Below are positions 34,498-43,696 of a stretch of DNA of 64,000 nucleotides, piece by piece. The notes beneath the pieces were generated by a model. The model did not search any database and was not told where the DNA came from. It saw only the letters and a list, made by a program, of their open reading frames with translations. A program made the position numbers and the translations under genes. This DNA comes from Bacillota bacterium. GTDB taxonomy: Bacteria > Bacillota > Clostridia > Acetivibrionales > DTU013. Positions within the stretch are counted from its first letter, which is position 1. Every line of letters starts with the position of its first letter. Where the stretch lies: positions 1 to 64,000 of the forward strand of contig JAEYRB010000050.1 of NCBI GenBank assembly GCA_023409735.1, read 5' to 3'.

Positions 34498-35504
34498 TGC
34501 CTTACGCCCCCTTTTGCAGAGGTTACAAGAAATGCGGACGGTACAGTTCTTTCTCCAAGCTTATCTGATGGCCTATTAATGACCTTACCGTCGTAAAACA
34601 TTGTGGTAGATGAGCCCCCATCAAGATTTGCAGCATTATATGCACCATACTCCAGAAGAATGTCCTGCACTTCCTTCAATGTTGCTCCAATTGAATTGAT
34701 CGATCTGCCATCTATTACAAGAAGAAGCACTTCACCTGTTTCCTTCTGTCCTATTGCTGTCCTGGGTGCGATTCCCCAGCCTCCGTCACCCTTTGTTATG
34801 GTCGGCTCTCCGTTAACGACAAGTGGAGGTCCAAAGCTGACTCCCTCTTTAACACCATATTCAATAAGCTGATTTAATGAGTGCTTTCCCACTATAAGCA
34901 TACCTTCGTCTGTGAAAGCTACTGTCTGCTGCTTCGAATTGTAATCATCTATCTGGCTGTACACAATTTCGCCATTATGAATAATAAACCCAAGCGGCTT
35001 ACCTCCTGTGCCTGTCCATGCATCATCAATAAATCCACCTGCATTTATACCTGCTATAGCCCCGTTGTTCTTGCATATTCTGCTCGTTGTCTCACCTGAA
35101 TCCGGCAACTGAGAGGAATAACCGGTAATTATCCTGGTAGGATCATGAATCACCATAAGCTTTCCTTCAAAATCACCACCGTCAATATTGTATACCTCTA
35201 TGGCATCATCATGGTCTTTATTTAGGCTCAGCATTTTCAGTTCTTCGCCATTATCTGTTGGATCAACAGCAAATGACCCGCTCACGATTCTCGTAATTGC
35301 TTCATCCGATAGAAAAAACTTTGCTATATATTGATGCCTGAGGGTACTCCAGGATGCCCCTACAATTGTACTTTTAACCTCCTCAAAAGGTCCATAGAAG
35401 ATCAAAAGCGGCATGGTGAGACATGTGAATATAAATTCGAATAAGAAAAACTTTAAGAAACACTTACCTGCCGTACTTCTGGCAGTTTTTTTTACTGTTT
35501 GCAT
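34494..35504 (-). CDS. Phosphodiester glycosidase (NAGPA-domain) protein
   Basis: About 336 residues with an N-terminal membrane anchor (FLKFFLFEFIFTCLTMPLLIFYG). Residues about 130-330 form the NAGPA/phosphodiester-glycosidase domain: ICKNNGAIAGINAGGF, FGPPLVVNGEP, GWGIAPRTAIGQKETGEVLLLVIDG and ANLDGGSSTTMFYDGKVINRPSD, the conserved C-terminal block. Such enzymes cleave sugar-phosphodiesters, and related proteins modify wall glycopolymers. The start has GGGGAGC upstream. First gene of a two-gene operon with the propeller protein. Confidence 0.85.
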   Translation of the reverse strand: MQTVKKTARSTAGKCFLKFFLFEFIFTCLTMPLLIFYGPFEEVKSTIVGASWSTLRHQYIAKFFLSDEAITRIVSGSFAVDPTDNGEELKMLSLNKDHDDAIEVYNIDGGDFEGKLMVIHDPTRIITGYSSQLPDSGETTSRICKNNGAIAGINAGGFIDDAWTGTGGKPLGFIIHNGEIVYSQIDDYNSKQQTVAFTDEGMLIVGKHSLNQLIEYGVKEGVSFGPPLVVNGEPTITKGDGGWGIAPRTAIGQKETGEVLLLVIDGRSINSIGATLKEVQDILLEYGAYNAANLDGGSSTTMFYDGKVINRPSDKLGERTVPSAFLVTSAKGGVRQ

Positions 35505-35675
35505 TATAGCTCCCCTAAAAATAATAAATATCAATAAGGCTTTACCTGATAAATAATCCTCATTACCGGTATATTCTAGCCTATAATAAGTTATATTGAA
35601 ATAATATGTCTGAAAATTTAATAAATTATTAATTGTCTTACGCTATAAAATGTAATTTACACAGTTTTGTGCCAG

Positions 35676-36077
35676 TTACGCCACTCTATAGCTATCCAGG
35701 CTGAGATGCAGGCGTTCATAGAACATTCCTGCAATAAACCATGCGGGCGCATATGCTAATGTAATATATCCGTTAATGGATAGAATGTCCGTATAATACC
35801 ACGGGTGGACGCCCAGTATAAAATAGAGGAGAAGTCCGCTTGCATACTCAATACTCCAGATAATTACAGTCCAGATTATTCCTCTTATATACCAGGGTAG
35901 ACGTATAATTTTATGGTGTATAGGTTCAAGGAAAACACCGCAGCCATATATGAAAAACATCCACATCGGTGAGTGCCCCATTAGCCTGAGGTCACCGCCA
36001 ATCAAAGAGCCAAGGCCTGTCCATATTATTTCTATGCCCCATCCGGCAATTCCATATAATATAAATCGTTTAATCAT
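35676..36077 (-). CDS. Small integral membrane protein, TMEM229/CmpB-like
   Basis: About 133 residues with four hydrophobic segments. The conserved run MIKRFILYGIAGWGIEIIWTG, then MGHSPMWMFFIYGCGVFLEPIHH and SIEYASGLLLYFILGVHPWYY, fits the family often labelled putative ABC transporter permease (PF06541-type), of unknown function. The start is uncertain: an in-frame TTG at 36137 would add 20 residues, and neither has a strong ribosome site. Stands alone, divergent from the glucan phosphorylase gene. Confidence 0.75.
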   Translation of the reverse strand: MIKRFILYGIAGWGIEIIWTGLGSLIGGDLRLMGHSPMWMFFIYGCGVFLEPIHHKIIRLPWYIRGIIWTVIIWSIEYASGLLLYFILGVHPWYYTDILSINGYITLAYAPAWFIAGMFYERLHLSLDSYRVA

Positions 36078-36292
36078 ATTGCTATTGTAAGCAAAATTTC
36101 GGAAAATAAAGGTGGTAATATTTATCCATATTGTCAATATATTTTTTACTTATAATTAACTAAATCATAATAAAAATGTGCTATTATATATAAAATCAAA
36201 GTATGTATAGATTATTGCATAATTATAACTTTAATATATTGCAGAACTAAAACTATAATATATTGCATAATACACCTTATCGGAGGTATAGA

Positions 36293-38851
36293 ATGAAATC
36301 TCTTGGAACAATAACAATTAAGACAGTAATACCAGAAAAGCTTTCCAGGCTTTCTGACATTGCATACAACTTCTGGTGGACATGGAATTTTGAAGCGGCC
36401 GACCTGTTCAAAGCAATTGCACCTAACCTTTGGGACAAGCTTGGTGCAAATCCGGTAGCTCTTCTAAACAGGGTATCCGTACAGAGGCTGGAGGCTTTAA
36501 CCGCAGATACAGCTTTTATGGAAAGCTATAGCATGGTGGTAAATAAATTTGACAATTATATGAATAGCAGTGATACCTGGTTCAGCAGAAACTATCCTGA
36601 TCACTCAAATGACAAAATAGCCTATTTTTCGGCTGAATTCGGCCTTAACGAGACATTGCCTGTCTATTCCGGAGGGCTTGGAGTACTTTCAGGCGATCAC
36701 TGCAAATCTGCAAGCGACCTTGGGCTCCCTTTCACTGCAATAGGATTATTTTATCGGCAGGGTTATTTCAACCAGACAATTAACAGTGATGGTGTACAAG
36801 AAACCTCTTATTCCACTCTCAACATCGACGATCTTGCTATGCGTCCTGTCTGCAGCAATGACGGTACAAGAATCCTGATAGGCGTAGATCTGCCGGAAAG
36901 GGTCGTATATGCCCAGCTTTGGCAAGTCAATGTTGGCAGGATCAAGCTTTTTCTTATTGATTCAGATATACCGCAAAACAGTGAGCCGGATAGACAGATT
37001 ACGGCAAGGCTGTATGGCGGTGACGGCAACACTAGAATACAACAGGAAATACTACTTGGAATAGGCGGCATTAAGGCACTTGATGTACTTGGAATAAACG
37101 CGTCGGTGTACCATATGAACGAAGGCCATTCGGCATTTTTAGGGTTCGAACTAATAAGGAATTTTATGCAAAAGCATAATTTAAGCTTTGCTGAGGCCCG
37201 CGAAGCCGTGGCATCATCGTCTGTTTTCACTATCCATACACCTGTCCCTGCAGGTATAGATGTTTTTTCACATGACAGTATGGATTACTATTTTACAAAA
37301 TTCAGAGAGGAGCTAGGCATCAGCCGTGAAGACTTCCTTGCATTAGGATATAACTCGAGCAATTCCTCCAGCTTTAACATGGCCTCTCTTGCAATGACCC
37401 TTGCGGCTAAAAGAAATGGCGTAAGTATGCTCCACGGGGCTGTAACGCGGCACATGTTCAGTAATATGTGGCCAAATGTTCCTATTGATGAAGTACCGAT
37501 CACTCACGTAACAAATGGCATTCATACACTGACCTGGCTTTCTCCGAAGCTTAAAAGGTTATACAATGAATATCTTGACAACAAATGGGAAAGCCGAATA
37601 TCTGAAGCTGAAGTGTGGAATGACATTGACAGGATTCCCGATGAAAGGCTATGGGAAGAGCATCTTAGCCTTAAGTCCGATATGTCGCAATATATAAGCT
37701 GCAGCTGCCACAAACACATAGAAAGCCGCACAAATAGCAGTACAAATACGGTTAACCTTACCAATACCGATTCAGATATCCTTACAATAGGATTTTCCAG
37801 GCGGTTTGCGACATATAAGCGCGCCTCGCTTATATTTAGAGATATCAACCGCATAAAGAAGCTGCTGAATATAAAGGATATGCCCGTCCGCCTTATTTTC
37901 GCCGGTAAAGCACACCCTGCGGACAGACCCGGCCAAGATATAATCAAGTTCATAGGTGATGTGGCAAAGCAGGAGGGCTTTGAAGGAAAGGTAATTCTTC
38001 TTGAAAACTATAATATGGCTTTGGCAAGGAAACTTGTACAAAGTGTAGATATCTGGCTCAATAATCCCAGGATGCCCATGGAGGCTAGCGGCACCAGTGG
38101 CCAGAAGGCCTGCATTAACGGTGTTCTAAACCTTAGCATTCTTGACGGCTGGTGGCGTGAGGGCTTCAACGGTAAAAACGGATGGGCTATCGGTAGCGAT
38201 ACTGTCATCAACGATGAGTATGTACAAGATAATTATGATAGTCAATCACTTTATGATTTGCTTGAGAAAGAGGTTATACCACTGTATTATGACAGAAATG
38301 ACAAAGGCATTCCTGTAAAGTGGATCAAAATGATGAAGGAGTCCGTCAAATCACTGGCGTGGGTCTACAGTACACAGCGTATGGTTCAGGAATACACTAC
38401 AAGGATGTATGTCCCATCCATGAGCAGAGCTTCGATTATGGCTGCTGACGGCTTCAAAGCGCTCAGACAGCTGGAGCAGTGGAAGCAAAGTGTATACGAG
38501 AATTGGCAGCAAATATCAATAGCTTTAAGTGATACTAACAAGAACAATATGGACGCTTTTTCAGGAGAAGAGCTTAAGCTTGAAGCAATCGTATCTTTAG
38601 GCGGAGTTAAGCCGGAGGACGTCACAGTTGAGCTGTACTATGTGCCCGCAGATGAATCTGAAAACATTAACTTGGGTAATTTTGTGACTATGAGTTGTAC
38701 AGGAGAACAGGCCCCCGGCATTTACAGCTATACAGCTGCATTTACTATTAGTACCGGTGGCATTTATAGCTATAATCTGCGTGTATTACCTGCAAATAAA
38801 TACTTGTCAGACAAATTTGCTCTTCGTCTAGTAAAGTGGAGTAATTTGTAA
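36293..38851 (+). CDS. glgP: Alpha-glucan (glycogen/maltodextrin) phosphorylase, GT35
   Basis: 852-residue phosphorylase of the short bacterial/archaeal type that frees glucose-1-phosphate from storage glucan. The N-terminal about 100 residues (LSRLSDIAYNFWWTWNFEA) form the DUF3417 domain. The central part has FSAEFGLNETLPVYSGGLGVLSGDH and VYHMNEGHSAFLGFE. PLP is held by the Lys in EASGTSGQKACINGVLNLSI. An extra C-terminal about 110-residue beta-rich region follows. The start chosen (MKSLGTITIK) has CGGAGG upstream; a start ten codons earlier is unlikely. No glg operon neighbours are present. Confidence 0.93.
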   Translation: MKSLGTITIKTVIPEKLSRLSDIAYNFWWTWNFEAADLFKAIAPNLWDKLGANPVALLNRVSVQRLEALTADTAFMESYSMVVNKFDNYMNSSDTWFSRNYPDHSNDKIAYFSAEFGLNETLPVYSGGLGVLSGDHCKSASDLGLPFTAIGLFYRQGYFNQTINSDGVQETSYSTLNIDDLAMRPVCSNDGTRILIGVDLPERVVYAQLWQVNVGRIKLFLIDSDIPQNSEPDRQITARLYGGDGNTRIQQEILLGIGGIKALDVLGINASVYHMNEGHSAFLGFELIRNFMQKHNLSFAEAREAVASSSVFTIHTPVPAGIDVFSHDSMDYYFTKFREELGISREDFLALGYNSSNSSSFNMASLAMTLAAKRNGVSMLHGAVTRHMFSNMWPNVPIDEVPITHVTNGIHTLTWLSPKLKRLYNEYLDNKWESRISEAEVWNDIDRIPDERLWEEHLSLKSDMSQYISCSCHKHIESRTNSSTNTVNLTNTDSDILTIGFSRRFATYKRASLIFRDINRIKKLLNIKDMPVRLIFAGKAHPADRPGQDIIKFIGDVAKQEGFEGKVILLENYNMALARKLVQSVDIWLNNPRMPMEASGTSGQKACINGVLNLSILDGWWREGFNGKNGWAIGSDTVINDEYVQDNYDSQSLYDLLEKEVIPLYYDRNDKGIPVKWIKMMKESVKSLAWVYSTQRMVQEYTTRMYVPSMSRASIMAADGFKALRQLEQWKQSVYENWQQISIALSDTNKNNMDAFSGEELKLEAIVSLGGVKPEDVTVELYYVPADESENINLGNFVTMSCTGEQAPGIYSYTAAFTISTGGIYSYNLRVLPANKYLSDKFALRLVKWSNL

Positions 38852-38928
38852 TATTCTTGAAATTTGATTTATATGGATAGTAGATGTATTATGTGTATAG
38901 GTATTTACCTGATTTACTGGAGGATAAA

Positions 38929-40209
38929 ATGTGTAAGAGGTTCCTTGCAGCATCATTGATAATAATTGTTTTTGTACTGAGCTGTTCTGTAGTTTATGCA
39001 GGTCAAAGCGACAGTATTTTAACATATACATCCGGCAACATTACCGTTCCCGAGATAAGTGCTCCTTCAGCTATGCTTATTGAATCCAGTACTGGTCAGC
39101 TATTATATGCAAAAAGCCCAGATACACGGCTGCATATTTCTGCTGCTTGTAAGCTTATGACTTTGCTGGTTGCTGTCGAGAATGCCAATCTTTCATCTTT
39201 TATTACCATAAGTTCTGATTCAGTAAGCGCCGAAGGATCTGCTCTGAATCTGGAGATAGGCTCAAAGTATTCCCTTGATGATCTTCTTCATGCGATAATG
39301 CTGACTTCTGCCAATGATGCCGCAATTGCTGTTTCTGAGCATGTAGGCCATGGCAGTATTGATGAATTTGTAAAAATGATGAATCAGACTGCAGTTAATT
39401 TGGGAATGACTAATACACATTTTGCAAATCCTACCGGCCTTTTAGACAAAAATCAGTATACTACCGCAAGGGATATCTCTCTGCTTATGAAATACGCTGT
39501 CAGCCTTCCGGTATTTGACAATATTTATTCTGCAAAAGCGCATCCATGGTACAATAATGATGATTCAAAAATACTTACAAGTCCCAATAAGCTTTTCTGG
39601 AGCTATGAAGGTGTAGACGGCGGAAAGACAGGCTATAATAGCAAGGAGCAACAGACAGTTATATGTTCTGCCACAAGAATGAACATGAAGCTGATATGTA
39701 TTATACTTGACGCCCCTGAAGCAACCTTATATAATGATGCATCCGCTATTTTCGACTATGGTTTTAACAATTTCCGTAAAAGTACACTAATTTCAAAAGG
39801 AGACGTTGTTAAAACTGAAAATTTCGAAGGCAATGATATCAATTTGATAAGCCAGAGCGACATATCATATATACATCCCTTGGGCGAAAGCTACATCGAT
39901 AAATTTAATGTAAAATCTGAGCTTAAGGCGCCGATAAAGAAAAACATACCTGTAGGAACCGCGGAGTATGTGCTGAAGGATGGGACTGCAGTTAGTATTA
40001 CTTTGTATCCTGAGACAGAACTAACACCACCTGATGATACAAAGACAATAATAAGAAAAAAAATTGTAGATAATAAAGATATTTTTTACCTGGTTATTTT
40101 TCTAGCTGCAATAGAAGTCATCCTTCTTCTTTTTAACACAGGCAAGCTTTTAAAAAGGCTTATACTATTAATTCTAAAAAAGAACAAACAAAGAAGAGGA
40201 ATCAATTGA
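38929..40209 (+). CDS. D-Ala-D-Ala carboxypeptidase-like protein (DacF/S11) lacking the catalytic Ser
   Basis: 426-residue secreted S11-family protein: signal sequence (RFLAASLIIIVFVLSCSVVYAG), penicillin-binding domain to about 280, then a C-terminal beta-domain and a final transmembrane anchor (IFYLVIFLAAIEVILLLF). The SxN motif (TSAND) and KTG motif (GGKTGYNSKEQ) are intact. The SxxK motif reads AACK in HISAACKLMT, so the nucleophilic Ser aligns with Ala; a Ser lies one position earlier. It may be an inactive binding protein. Start has GGAGG upstream. Family assignment is clear, activity doubtful. Confidence 0.85.
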   Translation: MCKRFLAASLIIIVFVLSCSVVYAGQSDSILTYTSGNITVPEISAPSAMLIESSTGQLLYAKSPDTRLHISAACKLMTLLVAVENANLSSFITISSDSVSAEGSALNLEIGSKYSLDDLLHAIMLTSANDAAIAVSEHVGHGSIDEFVKMMNQTAVNLGMTNTHFANPTGLLDKNQYTTARDISLLMKYAVSLPVFDNIYSAKAHPWYNNDDSKILTSPNKLFWSYEGVDGGKTGYNSKEQQTVICSATRMNMKLICIILDAPEATLYNDASAIFDYGFNNFRKSTLISKGDVVKTENFEGNDINLISQSDISYIHPLGESYIDKFNVKSELKAPIKKNIPVGTAEYVLKDGTAVSITLYPETELTPPDDTKTIIRKKIVDNKDIFYLVIFLAAIEVILLLFNTGKLLKRLILLILKKNKQRRGIN

Positions 40210-40219
40210 GAACCTCTTC
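40193..40219 (+). terminator. Possible terminator at the dac 3' end
   Basis: GAAGAGG/CCTCTTC arms overlap the stop codon and are followed by AACTTTTGTTTTT. Moderately convincing. Confidence 0.5.
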
Positions 40220-40253
40220 AACTTTTGTTTTTCATCAATAATTTTAATGGTAT

Positions 40254-41144
40254 TTAATTTGAAATGGTTTCCGTTTTATGTTCAACATTTCTGCCTGACA
40301 TGTCCTTCAAAAACATTCTCCTTTTTGATTGGCGGATCTTATCTGTCTCAATATAATTGTTCAATATTTTATTAAGATTGAGTACATCAGACATTTCAAA
40401 AAAGCCGACCTTTTTGTACACAAACCTTACAGCTCTCAAAGCTCCTGAGGCAAATGCCTTTCTGGAGAAGGACTGATGTGAGATCTCCACCATATCCTCA
40501 TTTCCTGCTATAATAACGTCATGCTTTCCGATTATTCCGCCTGCTCTGACTGCATTAATTGGAACCGTATCATACTTTGCATCCCTACCTGCGAATTTAA
40601 GTCCCCTTTCAATTTCGCGTGCTATCTTAATAGCTGTGCCCGATGGTATATCCTTCTTTTTATTATGATGCTCTTCGCTGACCTGAAAATCATAATTGCT
40701 TAAAATGCTTGACGCAATATTTGTAAGCAGCATCATAACATTAACACCTAATGTTATATTCGGAGCATAAACAATGCCATTTCGATACTTTTTTGTCAAT
40801 ATGAACAGCCTTTTTACTGAAAATTCCGAAAAACCCGTTGTGGCAATTACCATGTTCACTTTCATTTTTGACAGTATAACAGCATTTCTTACAGTTGCCT
40901 CAGGCTTTGAAAAATCGATCGCAACATCAGGCTTTGCCTTAAACACCATTTCTTCTATTCTGTCAGCACTATCGACAACAATTCCTGTATCTCTACAGCC
41001 AATTATTTCTCCAAGATCCTTTCCAACCTTTGAACTTCCAGGCCTTGTAACAGCAGCAACCAGCTTTATGTCCTCCTGCTCAAGTAATACTTTTGCAACC
41101 TCGCTGCCTGTTTTCCCAAGACCAATCAAACATACACGCATCAT
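40254..41144 (-). CDS. dapB: Dihydrodipicolinate reductase-like protein
   Basis: 296 residues. N-terminal Rossmann fold (MMRVCLIGLGKTGSEVAKVLL), VAIDFSKPEATVRN, and the DapB signature EEHHNKKKDIPSGTA with the catalytic His-His and Lys. DapB reduces the cyclic lysine/diaminopimelate intermediate with NAD(P)H. Compared with usual DapB (about 250-270) it carries about 40 extra basic C-terminal residues (KIRQSKRRMFLKDMSGRNVEHK). Start has GGAGG with ATG ATG; the first ATG is taken. A c-di-AMP riboswitch and terminator lie 270 bases upstream on the same strand. Variant substrate use cannot be excluded. Confidence 0.8.
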   Translation of the reverse strand: MMRVCLIGLGKTGSEVAKVLLEQEDIKLVAAVTRPGSSKVGKDLGEIIGCRDTGIVVDSADRIEEMVFKAKPDVAIDFSKPEATVRNAVILSKMKVNMVIATTGFSEFSVKRLFILTKKYRNGIVYAPNITLGVNVMMLLTNIASSILSNYDFQVSEEHHNKKKDIPSGTAIKIAREIERGLKFAGRDAKYDTVPINAVRAGGIIGKHDVIIAGNEDMVEISHQSFSRKAFASGALRAVRFVYKKVGFFEMSDVLNLNKILNNYIETDKIRQSKRRMFLKDMSGRNVEHKTETISN

Positions 41145-41416
41145 TAAAAACACCTCCTGATTATTTTTCGTGCAGAGCTTGTTTTCGCTAATACATATGA
41201 GCAATAATAAGTATCGATTAAGAGGAAAATTAAACGAACCGCATATAAAGAAACATCAAAGAGTGCAGCTGCCGATTGATTATAACGAGGCTCAAAAATG
41301 TCCCCTACCGTCTCGTTTGAACTCCGCTGTTGTAAGGAAATATGTCTGTAAACGACAAATTTCCTTTGAATTAGGTCGTTATAACGAGGCTGAGTAATTT
41401 TCTATAAGCCAACATT
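41145..41416. other. Leader between riboswitch and dapB-like gene
   Basis: About 270 bases without a gene. A 13-bp direct repeat (TTATAACGAGGCT) at 41280-41292 and 41379-41391 flanks an 86-bp segment that contains a hairpin at 41334-41366. Confidence 0.5.
41334..41366. repeat. Hairpin between 13-bp direct repeats
   Basis: AAGGAAAT-a-TGTC arms pair with GACA-a-ATTTCCTT around a 7-base loop. With the flanking direct repeats it looks like a tiny inserted element and its target duplication. Confidence 0.5.
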
Positions 41417-41451
41417 TAAAAAGACCTGTTGAGAAGAAATCAACAGGCCTT
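41417..41451 (-). terminator. Terminator of the c-di-AMP riboswitch
   Basis: On the minus strand AAGGCCTGTTGA and TCAACAGGTCTT arms pair around a 7-base loop and run into T5. It is the expression platform of the riboswitch. Confidence 0.85.
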
Positions 41452-41640
41452 CAACCGCTAATACTGCATAGATAATACGGTACAAAGCTATTTTCTATAT
41501 TCTCCTCCAACGCTTACGAGGTTAGCTGACGGATTCGGATCGGATTGAGCTTGACCCTACCGGCAAGTACTAAGTGCCGGATTCACCCCAATTACTTGGT
41601 TCCCCCGCTCATGATGATTAAGCGCAATATTAAGTTTTAA
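41452..41640 (-). promoter_or_regulatory. c-di-AMP riboswitch (ydaO/yuaA class)
   Basis: The minus strand shows the class blocks in order: GCGCTTAATCATCATGAGC, GGGGGAACCAAG, GGGGTGAATCCGG, GGTAGGGTCAAGC, CCGAATCCGTCAGCTAACC and CTCGTAAGCG. With the terminator it should switch transcription off when c-di-AMP is high. The next gene on this strand is the dapB-like gene. Confidence 0.93.
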
Positions 41641-42043
41641 TGTATTCTACTACATCATGAAGTTACAGCCTCCATGATATTAATAGGCACAAATTATCAT
41701 ATGTCTCGCATCGATGAAGCACAACAGCGGTAAGCAATTTTCTACAATCGTAAACTTGCTTTGACTAATGTGTTATAATTTGCCATACGCGTTTTAGCAT
41801 TGCCGAAATACTCGCACGGCAGCTTAAATTTCATCATATATCGAGGTAAATATATCTCATGCCTCGCTGAAGCGACGCTGATGATAAAAAATGTCTACAA
41901 TTACCTCATGAACATAAGCATTTTAATAATCGCTATTAATAATTATGTGGTTATTATATCATATTTCCCAAATCACAGCAATATTACATACATATCCTTT
42001 TTATGAATGTCATCATAGCTTAATGTGACTATGTACTTCAAAC
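41641..42043. other. Intergenic region
   Basis: About 400 AT-rich bases. Nothing recognised except loosely similar GATGAAGC/GCTGAAGC stretches near 41712 and 41865. Confidence 0.35.
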
Positions 42044-42460
42044 TCAGAATATACCCTTGCCGTTCATATAATCTCTGTAACGCATGTCTTCTTTTAGTAT
42101 GTGGCTCGCGATCCAGTCTGAAACAAATGCAACGAGATTGATAATTGTTTCCTCCTGTTTCTCGTCGATATCACTGTTTTCAAACTTCTGTATCTTTCTT
42201 ATGACGAAATGATGTTCGAATTTCTGATTATCATAACGATCATAGCCGTATTTTTGCAGCATTTCTTCCTCATGTCTGAAATGAAACTCGGTATATTCAC
42301 GAAGCTCATGCAAGACTACCATAATATCATCATAGTGGTCATAGCCATCCTGTGCATAGGCCAGATCATTTATTCTGGCGCCGATCTCAAATAACCGCTT
42401 GTGCTGCTTGTCAATTTCCTTAATGTTTACACTGAAATCATCTTTCCATTCAAAATACAT
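42044..42460 (-). CDS. Bacteriohemerythrin
   Basis: 138-residue single-domain hemerythrin, with the diiron ligands visible: IDKQHKRLFE, FHFRHEEEML, FEHHFVIRK and SHILKEDMRY. It binds O2 at a non-haem diiron site; in anaerobes it is thought to sense, scavenge or carry oxygen. Length and ligands match the family. Ribosome site GGAGAG. Monocistronic. Confidence 0.95.
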   Translation of the reverse strand: MYFEWKDDFSVNIKEIDKQHKRLFEIGARINDLAYAQDGYDHYDDIMVVLHELREYTEFHFRHEEEMLQKYGYDRYDNQKFEHHFVIRKIQKFENSDIDEKQEETIINLVAFVSDWIASHILKEDMRYRDYMNGKGIF

Positions 42461-42679
42461 CGCTCATCTCTCCTGTCGATTAACTTGCATTTTTCATGTA
42501 GCTCTCCCAATACTTGTATTATAATTTAATTTTGAACAAAAATCAATAAAACTGATTCATGTCAAATCTACCGCCACAAGTTTTATTTAATACGACAAGA
42601 AAAGTATATTTTTTTCTTCTAAAATACAACACTATTAAATTTAATACATTGTTTTTACCACAGAGCTTCCCAGAAAGTA

Positions 42680-43696
42680 TTACTCCATAATTGACTTGAT
42701 CGATAGCTTCTGTCCCCCTGCGGTTTTATCGCCCATAGCCGACCACTTACCGCATCTGTCACCCCATCTTGCCGCAACTATTCCATCAGAAAGGAGCTCA
42801 ACTATTTCGCAGGTGTTTGCGCAGCCATTACACTCTATGCTCTTTGTGCTATAGGTCTTCTTAAGAGCATCAAGACCCGGAAATTTTGTGCGGAAGCTAT
42901 TGTTTTGCTCTCTTGCCTTACGTGCGCAAATAGCCGCCCCATATGCACCCATTACAGAGTAATGCTGCGGAATAATCACCTTCATGCCCAGTGCTTTTTC
43001 AAAGGCCGCAGCTATGCCCTTATTTGCAGCCACTCCACCCTGAAAGGTCACAGGCTCCTTTATTTCTTTGCCCTTAGCCAGATTATTAAGATAATTACGG
43101 ACCAGTGCTTCACATAGTCCATTTACTATATCCTCTCTGCTATGTCCTGCCTGTTGTTTGTGTATCATGTCCGATTCGGCGAAAACTGCGCATCTGCCGG
43201 CTATCCTAACAGGTGATGTTGATCGGAGTGCAAGCTCCCCAAACTCTTCGATCGGTACTCCCAGCCGTGCTGCCTGCCTGTCAAGAAATGAGCCTGTTCC
43301 CGCGGCACAGACCGTATTCATGGCAAAGTCATAAACAACACCATTTTTAAGAATAATTATTTTTGAGTCCTGTCCACCTATTTCAAGTATAGTTTTTACA
43401 CCTGGTATAATGCTTTGTGCAGCTATAGCATGAGTGGTAATCTCATTTTTTACTATGTCGGCTCCGGTTATTACACCTGCAAGCTGGCGTCCGCTCCCTG
43501 TTGAGCCAACGGCAGCTATACAATCCTTTTTCAGTCCGGAGGTTATTTCACCAAGTCCCTCCAGCAGGGACCTTATCGGCTGACCGGATGTACGCAGATA
43601 AAGCTCACTGACGATATTTCCCTTTACATCGGTCAACACTAGATTAGTGCTTACCGAACCGACATCAATTCCAAGATAAAAGCCATCCTCCCTCAT
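42680..43696 (-). CDS. Acyl-CoA dehydratase activase (BadF/HgdC ATPase family)
   Basis: About 338 residues of the ASKHA ATPase family that powers electron transfer to 2-hydroxyacyl-CoA dehydratases and related enzymes. Motifs: GIDVGSVSTNLVLTD, AVGSTGSGRQLAG, EIGGQDSKII, CAAGTGSFLDRQAARLG (cluster-ligand Cys), and GRCAVFAESDMIHKQQAG. The C-terminus adds CNGCANTCEI. Start is at this ATG, or a GTG nine bases earlier that is closer to GGAGGG. It overlaps the next gene, and two DUF2229-type genes precede it. Together they resemble pieces of the large single-chain activators seen elsewhere. Confidence 0.9.
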   Translation of the reverse strand: MREDGFYLGIDVGSVSTNLVLTDVKGNIVSELYLRTSGQPIRSLLEGLGEITSGLKKDCIAAVGSTGSGRQLAGVITGADIVKNEITTHAIAAQSIIPGVKTILEIGGQDSKIIILKNGVVYDFAMNTVCAAGTGSFLDRQAARLGVPIEEFGELALRSTSPVRIAGRCAVFAESDMIHKQQAGHSREDIVNGLCEALVRNYLNNLAKGKEIKEPVTFQGGVAANKGIAAAFEKALGMKVIIPQHYSVMGAYGAAICARKAREQNNSFRTKFPGLDALKKTYSTKSIECNGCANTCEIVELLSDGIVAARWGDRCGKWSAMGDKTAGGQKLSIKSIME

